A DNA stretch of 64,000 bases from Arthrobacter sp. SLBN-112 (GCF_030944625.1 NZ_JAUSXY010000001.1:3224001-3288000), one strand, 5' to 3'. Positions 23,842 through 32,250 are shown, counted from the first letter of the stretch. A program made the numbers and translations. Notes: generated by a model not told the origin, from the sequence alone.

Positions 23842-25512
23842 ATGTCCATGGAACAAGGAACGAAAATGCCCCAAAACCCAACCGGCGGTGACATCCTCGT
23901 CCGGGTAATGCGCAGGCACGGCATTGACACCGCGTTCGGGGTGATCAGTATCCACAACCTTCCCCTCATCGAGGCCGTGGACCGGGAACTGAACTTCGTC
24001 GCCGTCCGCCACGAAGCCGCGGCAGTAAACGCGGCGGACGCCTACGCGCGCGCTTCGGGCAAGTTCGGCGTCGCCCTCACCAGCACCGGAACAGGCGCCG
24101 GCAACGCTGCCGGGTCCATGGTGGAGGCGCTGACCGCAGGCAGCCGCGTGCTGCACATCACCGGCCAAATCGACAGTGAATTCCTCGGAAGCAACCGCGG
24201 AGTGATCCACGAGGTCCCACGACAGCTGCAGATGCTTCACGCCGTATCGGGCTACGCACGGACCATCTTCAACGCCAAAGATGCCGAAGCAGATTTGGAA
24301 GAAGCCATTTCGCACCTGATGACCGCCCCCCATACACCGGCCAGCCTGGAATGGCCCATCGACCTGCAGTACCTGGCCCTGCCCGAGGAACAGCGCCCGG
24401 TGGACTCCCCCAGCCAGCCTGAAACCTCCATCGACGAGGAATCTGTGGCCAAGGCCGTTGAACTCCTCTCCCAGGCCAAGATGCCCCTCATCTGGGCAGG
24501 CGGGGGAGCCGCCGGTGCCGGTACAGCCCTGACTGAGCTGCTGCACCGCCTCGGCGCCGGGTTGCTGACCAGCAATTCCGGCAGAGGCGTTGTGCCTGAA
24601 GATGATGACCAGGTGATCGGCAACTTCGCTACCACCCCCGAGGCCGCGGCGCTCCTGGCGGACGCGGACGTGCTGCTCAGTGTTGGAACACACTTCCGTT
24701 CAAATGAAACAAAGCACTACTCCATGGCCCTGCCCGGCACGCACATCCAGCTAGACATCGATCCTGCAGCCATCGGCCGGGTCTACCCGGCCGATGTCGG
24801 GCTGGAAGGTGATTCCCGGGTCCTGCTCGAGCAGATCATCGCAAAACTTCCCGCCCCCGGCGTCGAGGCTGGCTGGACCGAGCGGGTACGCGCGACCCGG
24901 TGCAACGTCAGGGCAGCCCTGACCGAATACATCGGCGGGTACGCCGAAATCTGCGAAAGCCTTCGTCGGCGGCTTGATCGCGAATCAGTAATCGCCCGCG
25001 ACGTAACCATCCCCTCCAGCCAATGGGGCAACCGCCTGCTCGAAATCTACTCGCGGGAAACCAACATCTTCCCGCTCGGCGGTGGCATCGGCCAGGGACT
25101 TGCGATGGGCATCGGCGCCGCCTGCGCCCGGCCTGGGATCCCTACCGTCGTGATTGTCGGTGACGGCGGACTGGCGGTCCACCTCGGTGAGCTCGCCTCA
25201 CTTGGAGGCTCGGGCGCCTGGTGTGTAGTGCTGGTCTTCAACGACAGCGGCTACGGAGTCCTCCGGAACATGCAAAAGGCTAACGGCTTCGCCCAAGCTG
25301 GCGTGGATCTTTACACTCCGGACTTTGACCTGCTGGCCCAATCACTGCGCCTGCCGTTCTGGCGGGTCCGCGGCTCCGGACAATTTGATCAGGCACTGGC
25401 AGAAGCGTTGGCAGTCCGGGGACCGGCCGTCATCGAAATCGACGTCACAGCCCTGGACCCTGCGCCGGGACCGTTCGTGCCGCCGGTGCATATCCCCAGC
25501 CGGAACCACTAG
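23842..25512 (+). CDS. Thiamine-diphosphate-dependent enzyme (acetolactate synthase/decarboxylase superfamily)
   Basis: A 556-residue ThDP enzyme with the three usual domains. The N-terminal PYR domain has AVRHEAAAVNAADAYARASG with the cofactor-activating Glu. A central domain contains LIWAGGGAAGAG. The C-terminal PP domain has the metal/ThDP motif VGDGGLAVHLGELASL ending in VFND. Family members make or break C-C bonds next to a carbonyl (benzoylformate decarboxylase, acetolactate synthase, aldolase-type lyases). ATG 23842 is chosen because AAAGAG precedes it. In this operon it could process a 2-keto acid from ring cleavage, which is inference. Confidence 0.88.
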   Translation: MSMEQGTKMPQNPTGGDILVRVMRRHGIDTAFGVISIHNLPLIEAVDRELNFVAVRHEAAAVNAADAYARASGKFGVALTSTGTGAGNAAGSMVEALTAGSRVLHITGQIDSEFLGSNRGVIHEVPRQLQMLHAVSGYARTIFNAKDAEADLEEAISHLMTAPHTPASLEWPIDLQYLALPEEQRPVDSPSQPETSIDEESVAKAVELLSQAKMPLIWAGGGAAGAGTALTELLHRLGAGLLTSNSGRGVVPEDDDQVIGNFATTPEAAALLADADVLLSVGTHFRSNETKHYSMALPGTHIQLDIDPAAIGRVYPADVGLEGDSRVLLEQIIAKLPAPGVEAGWTERVRATRCNVRAALTEYIGGYAEICESLRRRLDRESVIARDVTIPSSQWGNRLLEIYSRETNIFPLGGGIGQGLAMGIGAACARPGIPTVVIVGDGGLAVHLGELASLGGSGAWCVVLVFNDSGYGVLRNMQKANGFAQAGVDLYTPDFDLLAQSLRLPFWRVRGSGQFDQALAEALAVRGPAVIEIDVTALDPAPGPFVPPVHIPSRNH

Positions 25513-25527
25513 AGGGACGAGGAAAAA

Positions 25528-26151
25528 ATGGCACTGACAGAACCACTGACTTTGGACAGCCCACCACCGGACACAGGGCAAGTCCGGCACCGTGTCGTCT
25601 GCCTTCACAACGGCACCGGAGCCATGGAATGGTACAGCCGGCAGGTCGCTGCCTACGATGCACAAACCTGGGAAAACTTCGACGGCGCCTTTCTCGGTGC
25701 CACCGTCACCGAAGACCAGCTTGAACAGTGGGTCTCAGGTGCTGCGGCAGCAGTCCAGGACGGCGGGGTCACTCCCGTGCACCTGGTGGCCTCCGGACGG
25801 GCCGCCTACGCCACCATCGTGCTCGCCGGCCGTTATCCCGAGCTGGTCAAGAGCCTGATTCTTGCAGACCCGGAGGTGGACACCTCCATCGAGGGCTATG
25901 CACATTCGCTCCGGCTCGTTCAGGCACCATCGCTGGTCATCGCCGCGGTGCCGCAGGCATACACCGACATTGCCGAGCCGCAAAGCATTGCCGGAGGAAT
26001 CGACAACGGCGTCTTCGTCATCATCGAAAACACCGCCGTCCCCGCACACCGAACACGGGCCGACTCTTTCAACGAGTGGGCCACATCATTCATGAACATC
26101 GCCGAAGGCCTACACACCTTCGCCGAACCAGAGGAGGACTTCCGTGCCTGA
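25528..26151 (+). CDS. Alpha/beta-hydrolase-like protein without a clear nucleophile
   Basis: A 207-residue protein that keeps the alpha/beta hydrolase outline. It reads RHRVVCLHNGTGAMEWY near the oxyanion position, VHLVASGRAAYATIVLAGRY at the elbow and LILADPEVDTS after it. The usual G-x-S-x-G elbow is degraded, and no catalytic His segment is evident at the C-terminus. It is shorter than normal hydrolases (about 270 residues). AGGGACGAGGAA precedes ATG 25528. It may be a non-enzymatic subunit or binding protein of the pathway. Confidence 0.7.
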   Translation: MALTEPLTLDSPPPDTGQVRHRVVCLHNGTGAMEWYSRQVAAYDAQTWENFDGAFLGATVTEDQLEQWVSGAAAAVQDGGVTPVHLVASGRAAYATIVLAGRYPELVKSLILADPEVDTSIEGYAHSLRLVQAPSLVIAAVPQAYTDIAEPQSIAGGIDNGVFVIIENTAVPAHRTRADSFNEWATSFMNIAEGLHTFAEPEEDFRA

Positions 26152-26362
26152 ACAGTACCTAGAACCGAATCAGGCCCTCACCAGGCCCGCAACTCCCTAC
26201 GAGAAGAAACTTGCCGGGGCACTGAGCGAGGTCTTCGGCGGCGGCACAAAAGATTTGCCAGGGGTGGTTACAGGTCTGAACAGTCTTGGTCTCAATGCTC
26301 CGGATGGCAAACCGTGGGACGAAGCCCGTTTCCGCGCCGAAATGCGACGACTGGGAGAATAA
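26144..26362 (+). CDS. Small helical protein found with Rieske oxygenase
   Basis: A 72-residue protein starting at GTG 26144, overlapping the previous stop. The sequence is largely helical, with PYEKKLAGALSEVFGGGTKD and the C-terminal DGKPWDEARFRAEMRRLGE. That second segment resembles the recombinase-type helix-turn-helix in which a short motif is followed by W-x-x-x-x-V/F. Its position three bases before the Rieske oxygenase suggests a role tied to that enzyme, but no function can be assigned. Confidence 0.65.
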   Translation: MPEQYLEPNQALTRPATPYEKKLAGALSEVFGGGTKDLPGVVTGLNSLGLNAPDGKPWDEARFRAEMRRLGE

Positions 26363-26365
26363 GAA

Positions 26366-27454
26366 ATGACAACTACAACGCAAACCGTTCGTCCGACCAC
26401 CTGGAAGAGCAAGACGAAAAACGTGGTCGGCGTCCGCCACGAAGTCGATGCCAAAGAACTGGCAGCCATGGGGCTGCGGGACCGCTGGTACCCCATCTAT
26501 CCCTCCCGCTTCGTCGGCGTTGGGGACATGGTCAAGGTTAGGCGCCTGGGCGTGGACTGGCTGCTGTTCCGCGACGCCACCGGACGCATCCGGATGCTCG
26601 AGGACCGCTGCCCCCACCGCAGTGCCCCCCTCTCCGTTGGTCAGCACCTCGGAGACCGTGTCGCCTGCAAATATCACGGAGTCCAGGTCGATGGAGACGG
26701 TATGGTAGTGTCCGTTCCCGGCATGCCCGGATGTGCCCTCGAGGGCCGAACGGTCACCACGTCGCTGGCAGTTGCTGAAGCAGCCGATACCATTTTCGCG
26801 TTCATGCCCCTGACAGCCGACTCTGAGGTAACGGAGTTCAAGCTGCCGGACCGCTTAGCCAATCCAGAGGTTTCCTGGTTCGCGAACTACGCGGAGTGGA
26901 AGGGGCCCTGGCGCTTCTACATGGACAACGTCCTGGATCCGATGCACGGTGCGTTCCTCCACCGCGACTCACATTCCATGTTCGGTGGAGACACCAGCGC
27001 CCGCTTCCGAATCCGCGAAACTGACCGAGGCTTCTTCTTTGAGAAGACGGACCAGCGCGGCGTGAACTTTGACTGGGTCGAATACTGCCGCGAGGCCATG
27101 GACTACGTCGATTTGGAAATCCCGTATGCCGAATCCGCAGGACCCGGCGGGACTTTCGGCATCGTCGGTATGGCCACTCCCATTGATGCAAACAACTCGG
27201 CCATTTTCCACTGGCGCACCCGCACCGTATCGGACTGGGAGCGCGACGTCTGGCGGTTCATGTACAAGACGACCCTTGAAGAAAAGCACTGGGCAGTCCT
27301 GGAACAGGACCGCGAAGTCCTCGAAGCACTTGCCGCCGATGCTGACAAAGACGAACACCTCTACCAGCACGACCTCGGCGTCGCGCGGATCAGGCGCGTC
27401 TACGAAGCCGACGCAGAAAAGCAGGCTGCCATCCTCAGGGGTGAAGGGCTGTAA
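26366..27454 (+). CDS. Rieske [2Fe-2S] aromatic ring-hydroxylating oxygenase, alpha subunit
   Basis: A 362-residue VanA/PobA-like oxygenase. The Rieske cluster ligands are Cys82/His84 (RCPHRSAP) and Cys101/His104 (CKYHGVQVDG). The mononuclear iron site follows as DNVLDPMHGAFLH with Asp191, His194 and His199. Enzymes of this class hydroxylate or demethylate aromatic acids using electrons from a VanB-type reductase, which is encoded at 19305-20339. It is the last gene of the operon. No beta subunit is present, fitting the homotrimeric class IA type. Confidence 0.92.
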   Translation: MTTTTQTVRPTTWKSKTKNVVGVRHEVDAKELAAMGLRDRWYPIYPSRFVGVGDMVKVRRLGVDWLLFRDATGRIRMLEDRCPHRSAPLSVGQHLGDRVACKYHGVQVDGDGMVVSVPGMPGCALEGRTVTTSLAVAEAADTIFAFMPLTADSEVTEFKLPDRLANPEVSWFANYAEWKGPWRFYMDNVLDPMHGAFLHRDSHSMFGGDTSARFRIRETDRGFFFEKTDQRGVNFDWVEYCREAMDYVDLEIPYAESAGPGGTFGIVGMATPIDANNSAIFHWRTRTVSDWERDVWRFMYKTTLEEKHWAVLEQDREVLEALAADADKDEHLYQHDLGVARIRRVYEADAEKQAAILRGEGL

Positions 27455-27971
27455 TCCACGACTCCCCGCTGCGGAAGTGATTCCTATGTTCAGTGGCGAG
27501 AAACCTTCGGCCGGATCAAATGAACTTGCCGAAGCCTGCCGGCATCTGCGATAAGGCGCTGGTCTGCAACGCCAGAGCGGGAACCTTCGGGCGACTTTCC
27601 GTGCCCCACCTGGTGAACGATAGCTGGCTCGTCGCAGATAGGCCAACGGTGGAAATCGAAACACAAAGGCGTTATCCGGGCTGCCCATCCGCGGGATCGT
27701 CGGCAGGTGCATTGATATACCGGGTGGTGGACATCACTATTCCAGTTCTAATCCTCCGAAAGTCGGACTGTCATCAGCAATCCGACTTTCGGAGGGAAAC
27801 GAAACTTCCTCCCCAAGGGCGGAACAGCGCGTGCAATCGTCGGTAATTCCTAGTGGTATTCGGCTGGGCACAAGCGCCATCGAGTGTGACGGGAACTCTT
27901 TTCTCGCTGCGCTTCGTGAACCCGTCTGCCACGAGAGGAAGCAATTACTCAATCAAGACTCGAAGGAAAAT
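27455..27971. other. Intergenic region with a long perfect inverted repeat
   Basis: No convincing coding sequence; one open frame of 117 codons on the plus strand lacks a domain and crosses the inverted repeat. The region separates the Rieske gene from the aspartate-dehydrogenase-like gene and includes AAGGA before ATG 27972. Confidence 0.5.
27753..27795. repeat. 15-base perfect inverted repeat
   Basis: CCTCCGAAAGTCGGA (27753-27767) is repeated exactly in inverted form at 27781-27795, around a 13-base loop. As RNA it is a very stable hairpin about 300 bases after the Rieske stop. No U-run follows. It could end the catabolic transcript, or act as an operator or element end. Confidence 0.7.
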
Positions 27972-28772
27972 ATGAAGTCAGCACACACCCGGCGGGTCGG
28001 AGTAATCGGCTACGGCGCCATCGGAGTACCGGTCGTTGCTGGGATTGCTTCGGGACACGTCGCAGGGGCTGCCCTGGAAGGTATCATTTCCCGCAGCCTG
28101 CTCACTAATGTTCCGGTGAAGCAGTTGGACCTGGCGGAGGCGCTGGAATGCTGCGATTTACTGATCGAATGTGCAGGACAGGAAGCACTCGTCGAGCACG
28201 CTGAAGATGTGCTGCGTGCAGGTGTTGACCTGCTCGTGACCTCTATTGGCGCCTTGGCAGATAGAGAATTCGCAAAGCAGCTCCACGCCGCCCGACCAGG
28301 CCGACTCTTCCTGACATCCGGCGCAATCGGCGGTCTTGACCTTTTGTCCTCCGGCGCCCGGGCGGAAGGCTATGACAAAGTCACGATTACGACGACGAAG
28401 CTGCCAGACTCCCTTGTCCAGCCCTGGATGAACGAGGCTTTGCTTGAGAAGATACGCAATGCTCGTGGGCCACTGGACGTTTATGAGGGATCGGCCGCTG
28501 ATGCCGCTCTGTTGTTCCCTAAGTCCCTAAACGCTGGCGCAGCCGTTGCCATCGCCGTGAACAACTGGGACGCTGTGACCGTCCGTGTGCGGGCAGACCC
28601 GGCAGCGGAACTGACCAGCCACGTCATTGAAGCCTCTGGAGACCTGGGAGAATACCGATTCGAAATCCGCAACAAGCCCTCTGAGGACAATCCCAGGACG
28701 AGCGGCATAGTGCCGTTCGCCGTACTACGATCCCTGGAATCCATTATCGGTAGCCGCGGCGGACTGATATGA
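27972..28772 (+). CDS. L-aspartate dehydrogenase-like oxidoreductase
   Basis: A 266-residue protein of the NadX/DUF108 family: an N-terminal Rossmann domain (RVGVIGYGAIGVPVV) and a C-terminal domain with SGAIGGLDLLSS, FPKSLNAGAAVAIAVNNWD and NPRTSGIVPFAVLRSLES. Family members reversibly convert amino acid and NAD to imino/keto acid; several catabolic clusters use them on non-aspartate substrates. ATG 27972 has AAGGA six bases upstream. It lies between the aromatic operon and the MarR gene; the RidA protein in the same locus could deal with the imine it forms, which is inference. Confidence 0.82.
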   Translation: MKSAHTRRVGVIGYGAIGVPVVAGIASGHVAGAALEGIISRSLLTNVPVKQLDLAEALECCDLLIECAGQEALVEHAEDVLRAGVDLLVTSIGALADREFAKQLHAARPGRLFLTSGAIGGLDLLSSGARAEGYDKVTITTTKLPDSLVQPWMNEALLEKIRNARGPLDVYEGSAADAALLFPKSLNAGAAVAIAVNNWDAVTVRVRADPAAELTSHVIEASGDLGEYRFEIRNKPSEDNPRTSGIVPFAVLRSLESIIGSRGGLI

Positions 28773-29001
28773 GTGCACTCCTCGAGCCACAGAGCGTCGC
28801 AAGGACCACAAGGACCTGTTCGATACATCCGGGGGTCCTTCCTTCCGGTCAGGAGTGTGCCAGGAACCCCGCAGGGTAAGAGCCAGTTACGCCGTGCGCC
28901 CTTGAACACTGTTCTTCGCGATGCTGTTCCCCTAGATCAGACCGGGTAGCCGGGAACGCCACCTACACAACCCAGGAATCGCGCGAAGAAGATGGAAGGT
29001 T

Positions 29002-29547
29002 TCAGGAGCCTTGGCCAACCGCTTCCGCCGCCTTGACATCAAACTCGACCACAGATGCCTCTGCCTTCTTGAGCAGCGCTGCGAGTTGTTCGAGCTCCGA
29101 TTCTGTCAGACCGCTCAACATCTGACGCTGCTTGTCCAAATGCCTTCCAAATGCCTCATCAATGACAGTCTTGCCATGAGCGGTCAACTGGGCGTAGACA
29201 ACGCGGCGGTCTTCGCGCGTCCGAACTCTCTCGATGAGGTTCTGCTCCTCCATCCTGTCCAACCGGAAAGTAATACCACCGGTCGTGAGCATGGAGGAGG
29301 TCGCCAGTTCCCCGGCAGTCTTCCGGTGCGGTGGGCCAGAGCGGCGCAAGTTGGCCAAGACGTCGAAGGACGCAAGTGTCAGTCCATATTCCTCAAAGTA
29401 GGAACTCTCGACCGCACGGACCTGACTCGCCAACCGCATGAGCCGTCCCAGGATACCAATGGAGCTCGCATCCAGGTCCGGCCGCTCGCGCAGCCAATCC
29501 GCCAGAATGAGATCAATAGCGTCAGCTTCAGTTGTGTCTTCGGGCAT
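29002..29547 (-). CDS. MarR-family transcriptional regulator
   Basis: A 181-residue winged-helix regulator. The core reads FDVLANLRRSG, LATSSMLTTGGITFRLDRME and the wing LIERVRTREDRRVVYAQLT, as in MarR regulators that sense phenolic compounds. It is divergent from the cupin gene. An inverted repeat lies 24 bases upstream of its start, and a related one overlaps the promoter at 17211-17240. It probably represses the aromatic operon and itself until a substrate binds. Confidence 0.9.
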   Translation of the reverse strand: MPEDTTEADAIDLILADWLRERPDLDASSIGILGRLMRLASQVRAVESSYFEEYGLTLASFDVLANLRRSGPPHRKTAGELATSSMLTTGGITFRLDRMEEQNLIERVRTREDRRVVYAQLTAHGKTVIDEAFGRHLDKQRQMLSGLTESELEQLAALLKKAEASVVEFDVKAAEAVGQGS

Positions 29548-29570
29548 GGCTCTGTCCTTTAGATGTCGTC

Positions 29571-29667
29571 AGTGCATCTTAGCACTGAGATTTTCTCGTA
29601 TCAATTAACTCAATTTAGTTCCACTCAGGGTCTTGTTACTTGAATGGATACCCCTTAGTGTTGAGAT
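29571..29667. promoter_or_regulatory. MarR-cupin divergent region with candidate operators
   Basis: AGTGCATCTTAGCACT (29571-29586) has perfect 5-base arms (AGTGC/GCACT). AGTGTTGAGAT (29657-29667) matches the inverse of the same element in 9 of 11 positions. Together with AGTATCTTAGTACT at 17220-17233 these are probable binding sites for the MarR protein, which would couple both promoters. Confidence 0.6.
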
Positions 29668-29747
29668 AGTTAGAGCTGAGGCACCCGCTCCTTAGCTTTG
29701 CTAGCAATTTCTTGGTTTACATCGCCACAGTTCGAGAGGGTTTAACA

Positions 29748-30266
29748 ATGAGCGAAACCGTAAGTGCACCGACAACAGATCTTGAAGAGCTCATCGATTC
29801 GTCTATCGCATCGCGTGAGAGCCGGGTCGTCGACTTTGACACTCTGAAGTTCCAAACGAAAATGGGGGATAAATTCCGGCGTGGCCAGGTCCGTTACATC
29901 GGTTCCGGAGCTACCGGAGACCACTCAGACGATAACAACATCCTCCAGGCCGAACACTTCACGTTCTCCAACATGGTTCTGCCGGCCGGGTGCGTAGGTC
30001 CGGAACATACGCACCCCGACGTTGAAGAGGTGTTCTTTGTCCTTGAGGGCCAGGTGGAGGTCAGCATCCACGATGTCGAGGACGGCACCAAGAAGGCCAG
30101 TCGTGTTTTAGGCTACCGCGACCTGATTCGTGTTCCTGCCGGTGTGCCCCGGAGCCTTCGCACTGTCAGCGGTGAAGATGCCCTCATTTGCGTGATCATC
30201 GGTGCAAAAAAGCCGGAGATTCCCTTCTACCCCCCGACCTCCGAGATGCACGGAGTTACTCGCTAG
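29748..30266 (+). CDS. Cupin-domain protein
   Basis: A 172-residue single-domain cupin. Motif 1 is GPEHTHPDVEEVFFVLEG with two His and a Glu as likely metal ligands; motif 2 is RDLIRVPAGVPRSLRTV, where the usual His is replaced by Arg or Ser. ATG 29748 has GAGAGGG upstream. It is transcribed divergently from the MarR gene under shared operators, so it likely serves the same pathway, either as a small dioxygenase/isomerase or as a sensor. Confidence 0.82.
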   Translation: MSETVSAPTTDLEELIDSSIASRESRVVDFDTLKFQTKMGDKFRRGQVRYIGSGATGDHSDDNNILQAEHFTFSNMVLPAGCVGPEHTHPDVEEVFFVLEGQVEVSIHDVEDGTKKASRVLGYRDLIRVPAGVPRSLRTVSGEDALICVIIGAKKPEIPFYPPTSEMHGVTR

Positions 30267-30596
30267 AGATGTGATACGAGAAGCGCGGGTACCAGCACAA
30301 GAGTTGATGCCCGCACTTCTTACTCCAGCTCCCAGTGAAACCATCGGCCAAGCCCTTTCCCAGCGCCAAGCGGTACAACCGCGGGTGCGCAATTGGCGCC
30401 TAGCGAAGGATGCGGGGAGCCAGTGACCGTCGCAGCGGAGATCCCTCAAGTCGTACGCAAGGACGGGCAAGCACATAAATCTGCAGGGCACATCACTGGT
30501 GATTCTTTTGTCAAACATGGCCTCTGACCGGCTTACCTCAGGCCTCACAACAAGGTGACCACCCTTCGGCGACCGTTCGATGCTCGGAACATACAA
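30267..30596. other. Intergenic region, nothing recognised
   Basis: No domain-bearing frame, inverted repeat or promoter stood out between the cupin gene and the small coding sequence at 30611. Confidence 0.4.
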
Positions 30597-30610
30597 CGGA
30601 GGCAGCAATC

Positions 30611-30772
30611 ATGAAACTCTTTTTCAGCATCCTGAATGCGCTGCTCAACGTCCCCGGAGGATCCAGCCGCCGGGATCACGATCGCGGGGCTCTTCCTCGC
30701 AATGCAGGGTTTCCGGCCGGCACCATCTCATCATCTTCCTGGGAGGGATGGTGGCATCATGAGTCGGATTGA
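30611..30772 (+). CDS. Short protein of 53 residues overlapping the DUF59 gene
   Basis: ATG 30611 is preceded by a strong GGAGG (30598-30602), and the frame ends at TGA 30770-30772. This overlaps the next start (ATG 30759) by 14 bases, an arrangement typical of translational coupling. The product begins MKLFFSILNALLNVPGG and is basic in the middle. No family was recognised. It could be a real small protein or a leader that opens the downstream start. Confidence 0.45.
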   Translation: MKLFFSILNALLNVPGGSSRRDHDRGALPRNAGFPAGTISSSSWEGWWHHESD

Positions 30773-31133
30773 AACATCCGAAAAGGAAGCTGGCCTGCTA
30801 ACAGCAGAGGACCTCGACAACAGGTCATTGTGGGACGTGGAACGGGCCCTAACTGACGTTTTTGACCCGGACCTCGGCGCCAACATCGTTGACCTTGGCC
30901 TGCTCTATAAATTGGAGTTTGGGAACGATCGCGCTGTCGTGATTTCCTTGATGCTTCCTTCACCGACTGCAACCTACCCCTTGAACACGTTCATCGAGGA
31001 GCACGTCGCGACTGTACTACAGGGAATATGTGGCACCTGGCGCTTGAAATGGATTGGAATACCATCCTGGGGGCCAGACCGTATCACCGAAAAGGGGCGC
31101 CAGCAGATGCGGTGCTTTGGTTCCAAACCTTGA
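30759..31133 (+). CDS. DUF59/MIP18-family metal-sulfur cluster assembly protein
   Basis: A 124-residue protein of the MIP18/DUF59 family (SufT, PaaD). The core DVERALTDVFDPDLGANIVD and LGLLYKLEF with acidic and Pro residues is characteristic. Catabolic-cluster members help assemble or insert Fe-S clusters into oxygenases, so it may serve the Rieske oxygenase and its reductase. The C-terminal half, IPSWGPDRITEKGRQQMRCF, is of the PaaD type. It starts inside the preceding short frame. Confidence 0.8.
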   Translation: MSRIETSEKEAGLLTAEDLDNRSLWDVERALTDVFDPDLGANIVDLGLLYKLEFGNDRAVVISLMLPSPTATYPLNTFIEEHVATVLQGICGTWRLKWIGIPSWGPDRITEKGRQQMRCFGSKP

Positions 31134-31558
31134 GCGGTGACATTCACACTTCCGGACCCTTTTCCTTTGGTTTTCGACCGAACGGGGCCCATTGCCGCTG
31201 GGTTGTGCTGCCCGACCAACCGGATAATTTGCGCCAAGCCAACGACGCAGGAGAACGTCAGGCTGGCAGTGGCTGGTGCTTCCCTATTCACATGTCAGAC
31301 TGAAACCATCGCCGACCTGACAGCAGGCCGGCGCCCAGGGAACGTCAACAGCAGGTCCGATTCCCCTTTTTCTGTCAGCGGCTCGTGAATTCGCGTGTCC
31401 AAACCTGACGCCCTGCGACACGGCAATGGCGGCGGGACATAAATACCGCTCCGCCGGCACGTTGCCCGGGCGAGCGATCTGCCTTCAAGTTTTCCCATTG
31501 CCATACCAGGAAGGTTCCCGCCCGTCCTTTTTTTCCCATGGTCCTGCTGCAGCGAGTG
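31134..31558. other. Intergenic region, nothing recognised
   Basis: Convergent space between the DUF59 gene and the doc toxin gene. Open frames here lack domains and good starts. Confidence 0.4.
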
Positions 31559-31927
31559 TTATCGCGGCAGCAGGTGCCGTGAGATCGACTCAGCCGCGGT
31601 CCTGAGATCAACGGAACCAGCTGCAACCCCGACAACGAGGTCGAATCCCTCATTTGTAGCGAAATCATGCCTGTATCCGTTAATCCACAACAACAAAACC
31701 ACGAGCGTCCACGCCGTACGCTTGTTGCCATCAACCAGGGGATGAAAGCGCGCCACCGACTCCAGCAACGCGGCACCCTTCAACGCCAACCCCGGGTACG
31801 CCTCGGAGCCCATGACCGTTGTCGCGGGCCGTGCCAACGCCGATGCCAGCAGGCCGACGTCCCGAATGTGGAAGCCGTACCGGTCAACAACCTGAAGCGC
31901 GTCCTCAATATCCAGATACGCGGTCAC
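31559..31927 (-). CDS. doc: Doc-type (Fic-fold) toxin of a toxin-antitoxin pair
   Basis: A 122-residue death-on-curing toxin. The Fic catalytic motif reads ARFHPLVDGNKRTAW, with the His and the GNKR anion loop intact. Known Doc toxins phosphorylate elongation factor EF-Tu and block translation. The GTG start at 31927 overlaps the antitoxin stop as GTGA. A damaged partial copy lies at 15003-15206. The intact pair would stabilise the replicon or island that carries it. Confidence 0.88.
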   Translation of the reverse strand: MTAYLDIEDALQVVDRYGFHIRDVGLLASALARPATTVMGSEAYPGLALKGAALLESVARFHPLVDGNKRTAWTLVVLLLWINGYRHDFATNEGFDLVVGVAAGSVDLRTAAESISRHLLPR

Positions 31928-32130
31928 GCGTCCTCGAGGCGCGTCAGCAATTCTGCGTCATGACTTATGACGAAATCCAATCCCGCGCTGATTTCACGGC
32001 GACGTGCGTGGCGCTGCAAAATCAGCTCAGCTCCCTGGAGCAGGAGGGCAGACTTGGACGTGTGTTCCTCGGCAGCGAGCTGCTCCAGCCGGCGATCGAG
32101 TTCTTCGGGTACACGCAGATTCATTGCCAT
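31924..32130 (-). CDS. Ribbon-helix-helix antitoxin partner of Doc
   Basis: A 68-residue CopG-like antitoxin. The DNA-binding N-terminus is MAMNLRVPEELDRRLEQLAA and the C-terminal tail (SAGLDFVISHDAELLTRLED) would wrap the toxin. It precedes and overlaps the toxin gene as expected. The classical P1 partner of Doc is Phd; here an RHH protein takes its place, a common actinobacterial arrangement. ATG 32130 is used because the operator lies immediately upstream. Confidence 0.85.
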   Translation of the reverse strand: MAMNLRVPEELDRRLEQLAAEEHTSKSALLLQGAELILQRHARRREISAGLDFVISHDAELLTRLEDA

Positions 32131-32135
32131 ACCTA

Positions 32136-32153
32136 ATGGTACCAAGATGGTAC
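32136..32153 (-). promoter_or_regulatory. Direct-repeat operator of the toxin-antitoxin operon
   Basis: ATGGTAC occurs at 32136-32142 and again at 32147-32153, an 11-base period, and GGTACC within it is palindromic. It starts six bases upstream of the antitoxin ATG. Tandem short repeats on one face of DNA are the usual target of RHH antitoxins, so autoregulation is likely. Confidence 0.65.
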
Positions 32154-32250
32154 TAGCCGTGGATGAACGATCCCTCCGGCCCGAAAGCCATTCCTCCCAG
32201 CGTCTCGGGGGCCTACCACCGCGGGCACCCCTCCAATAAAGCAGACATAA

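Noticed and set aside
27493..27846. A 117-codon plus-strand frame after the Rieske gene
   Set aside because: No ribosome-binding site or domain, and it runs through a perfect inverted repeat.
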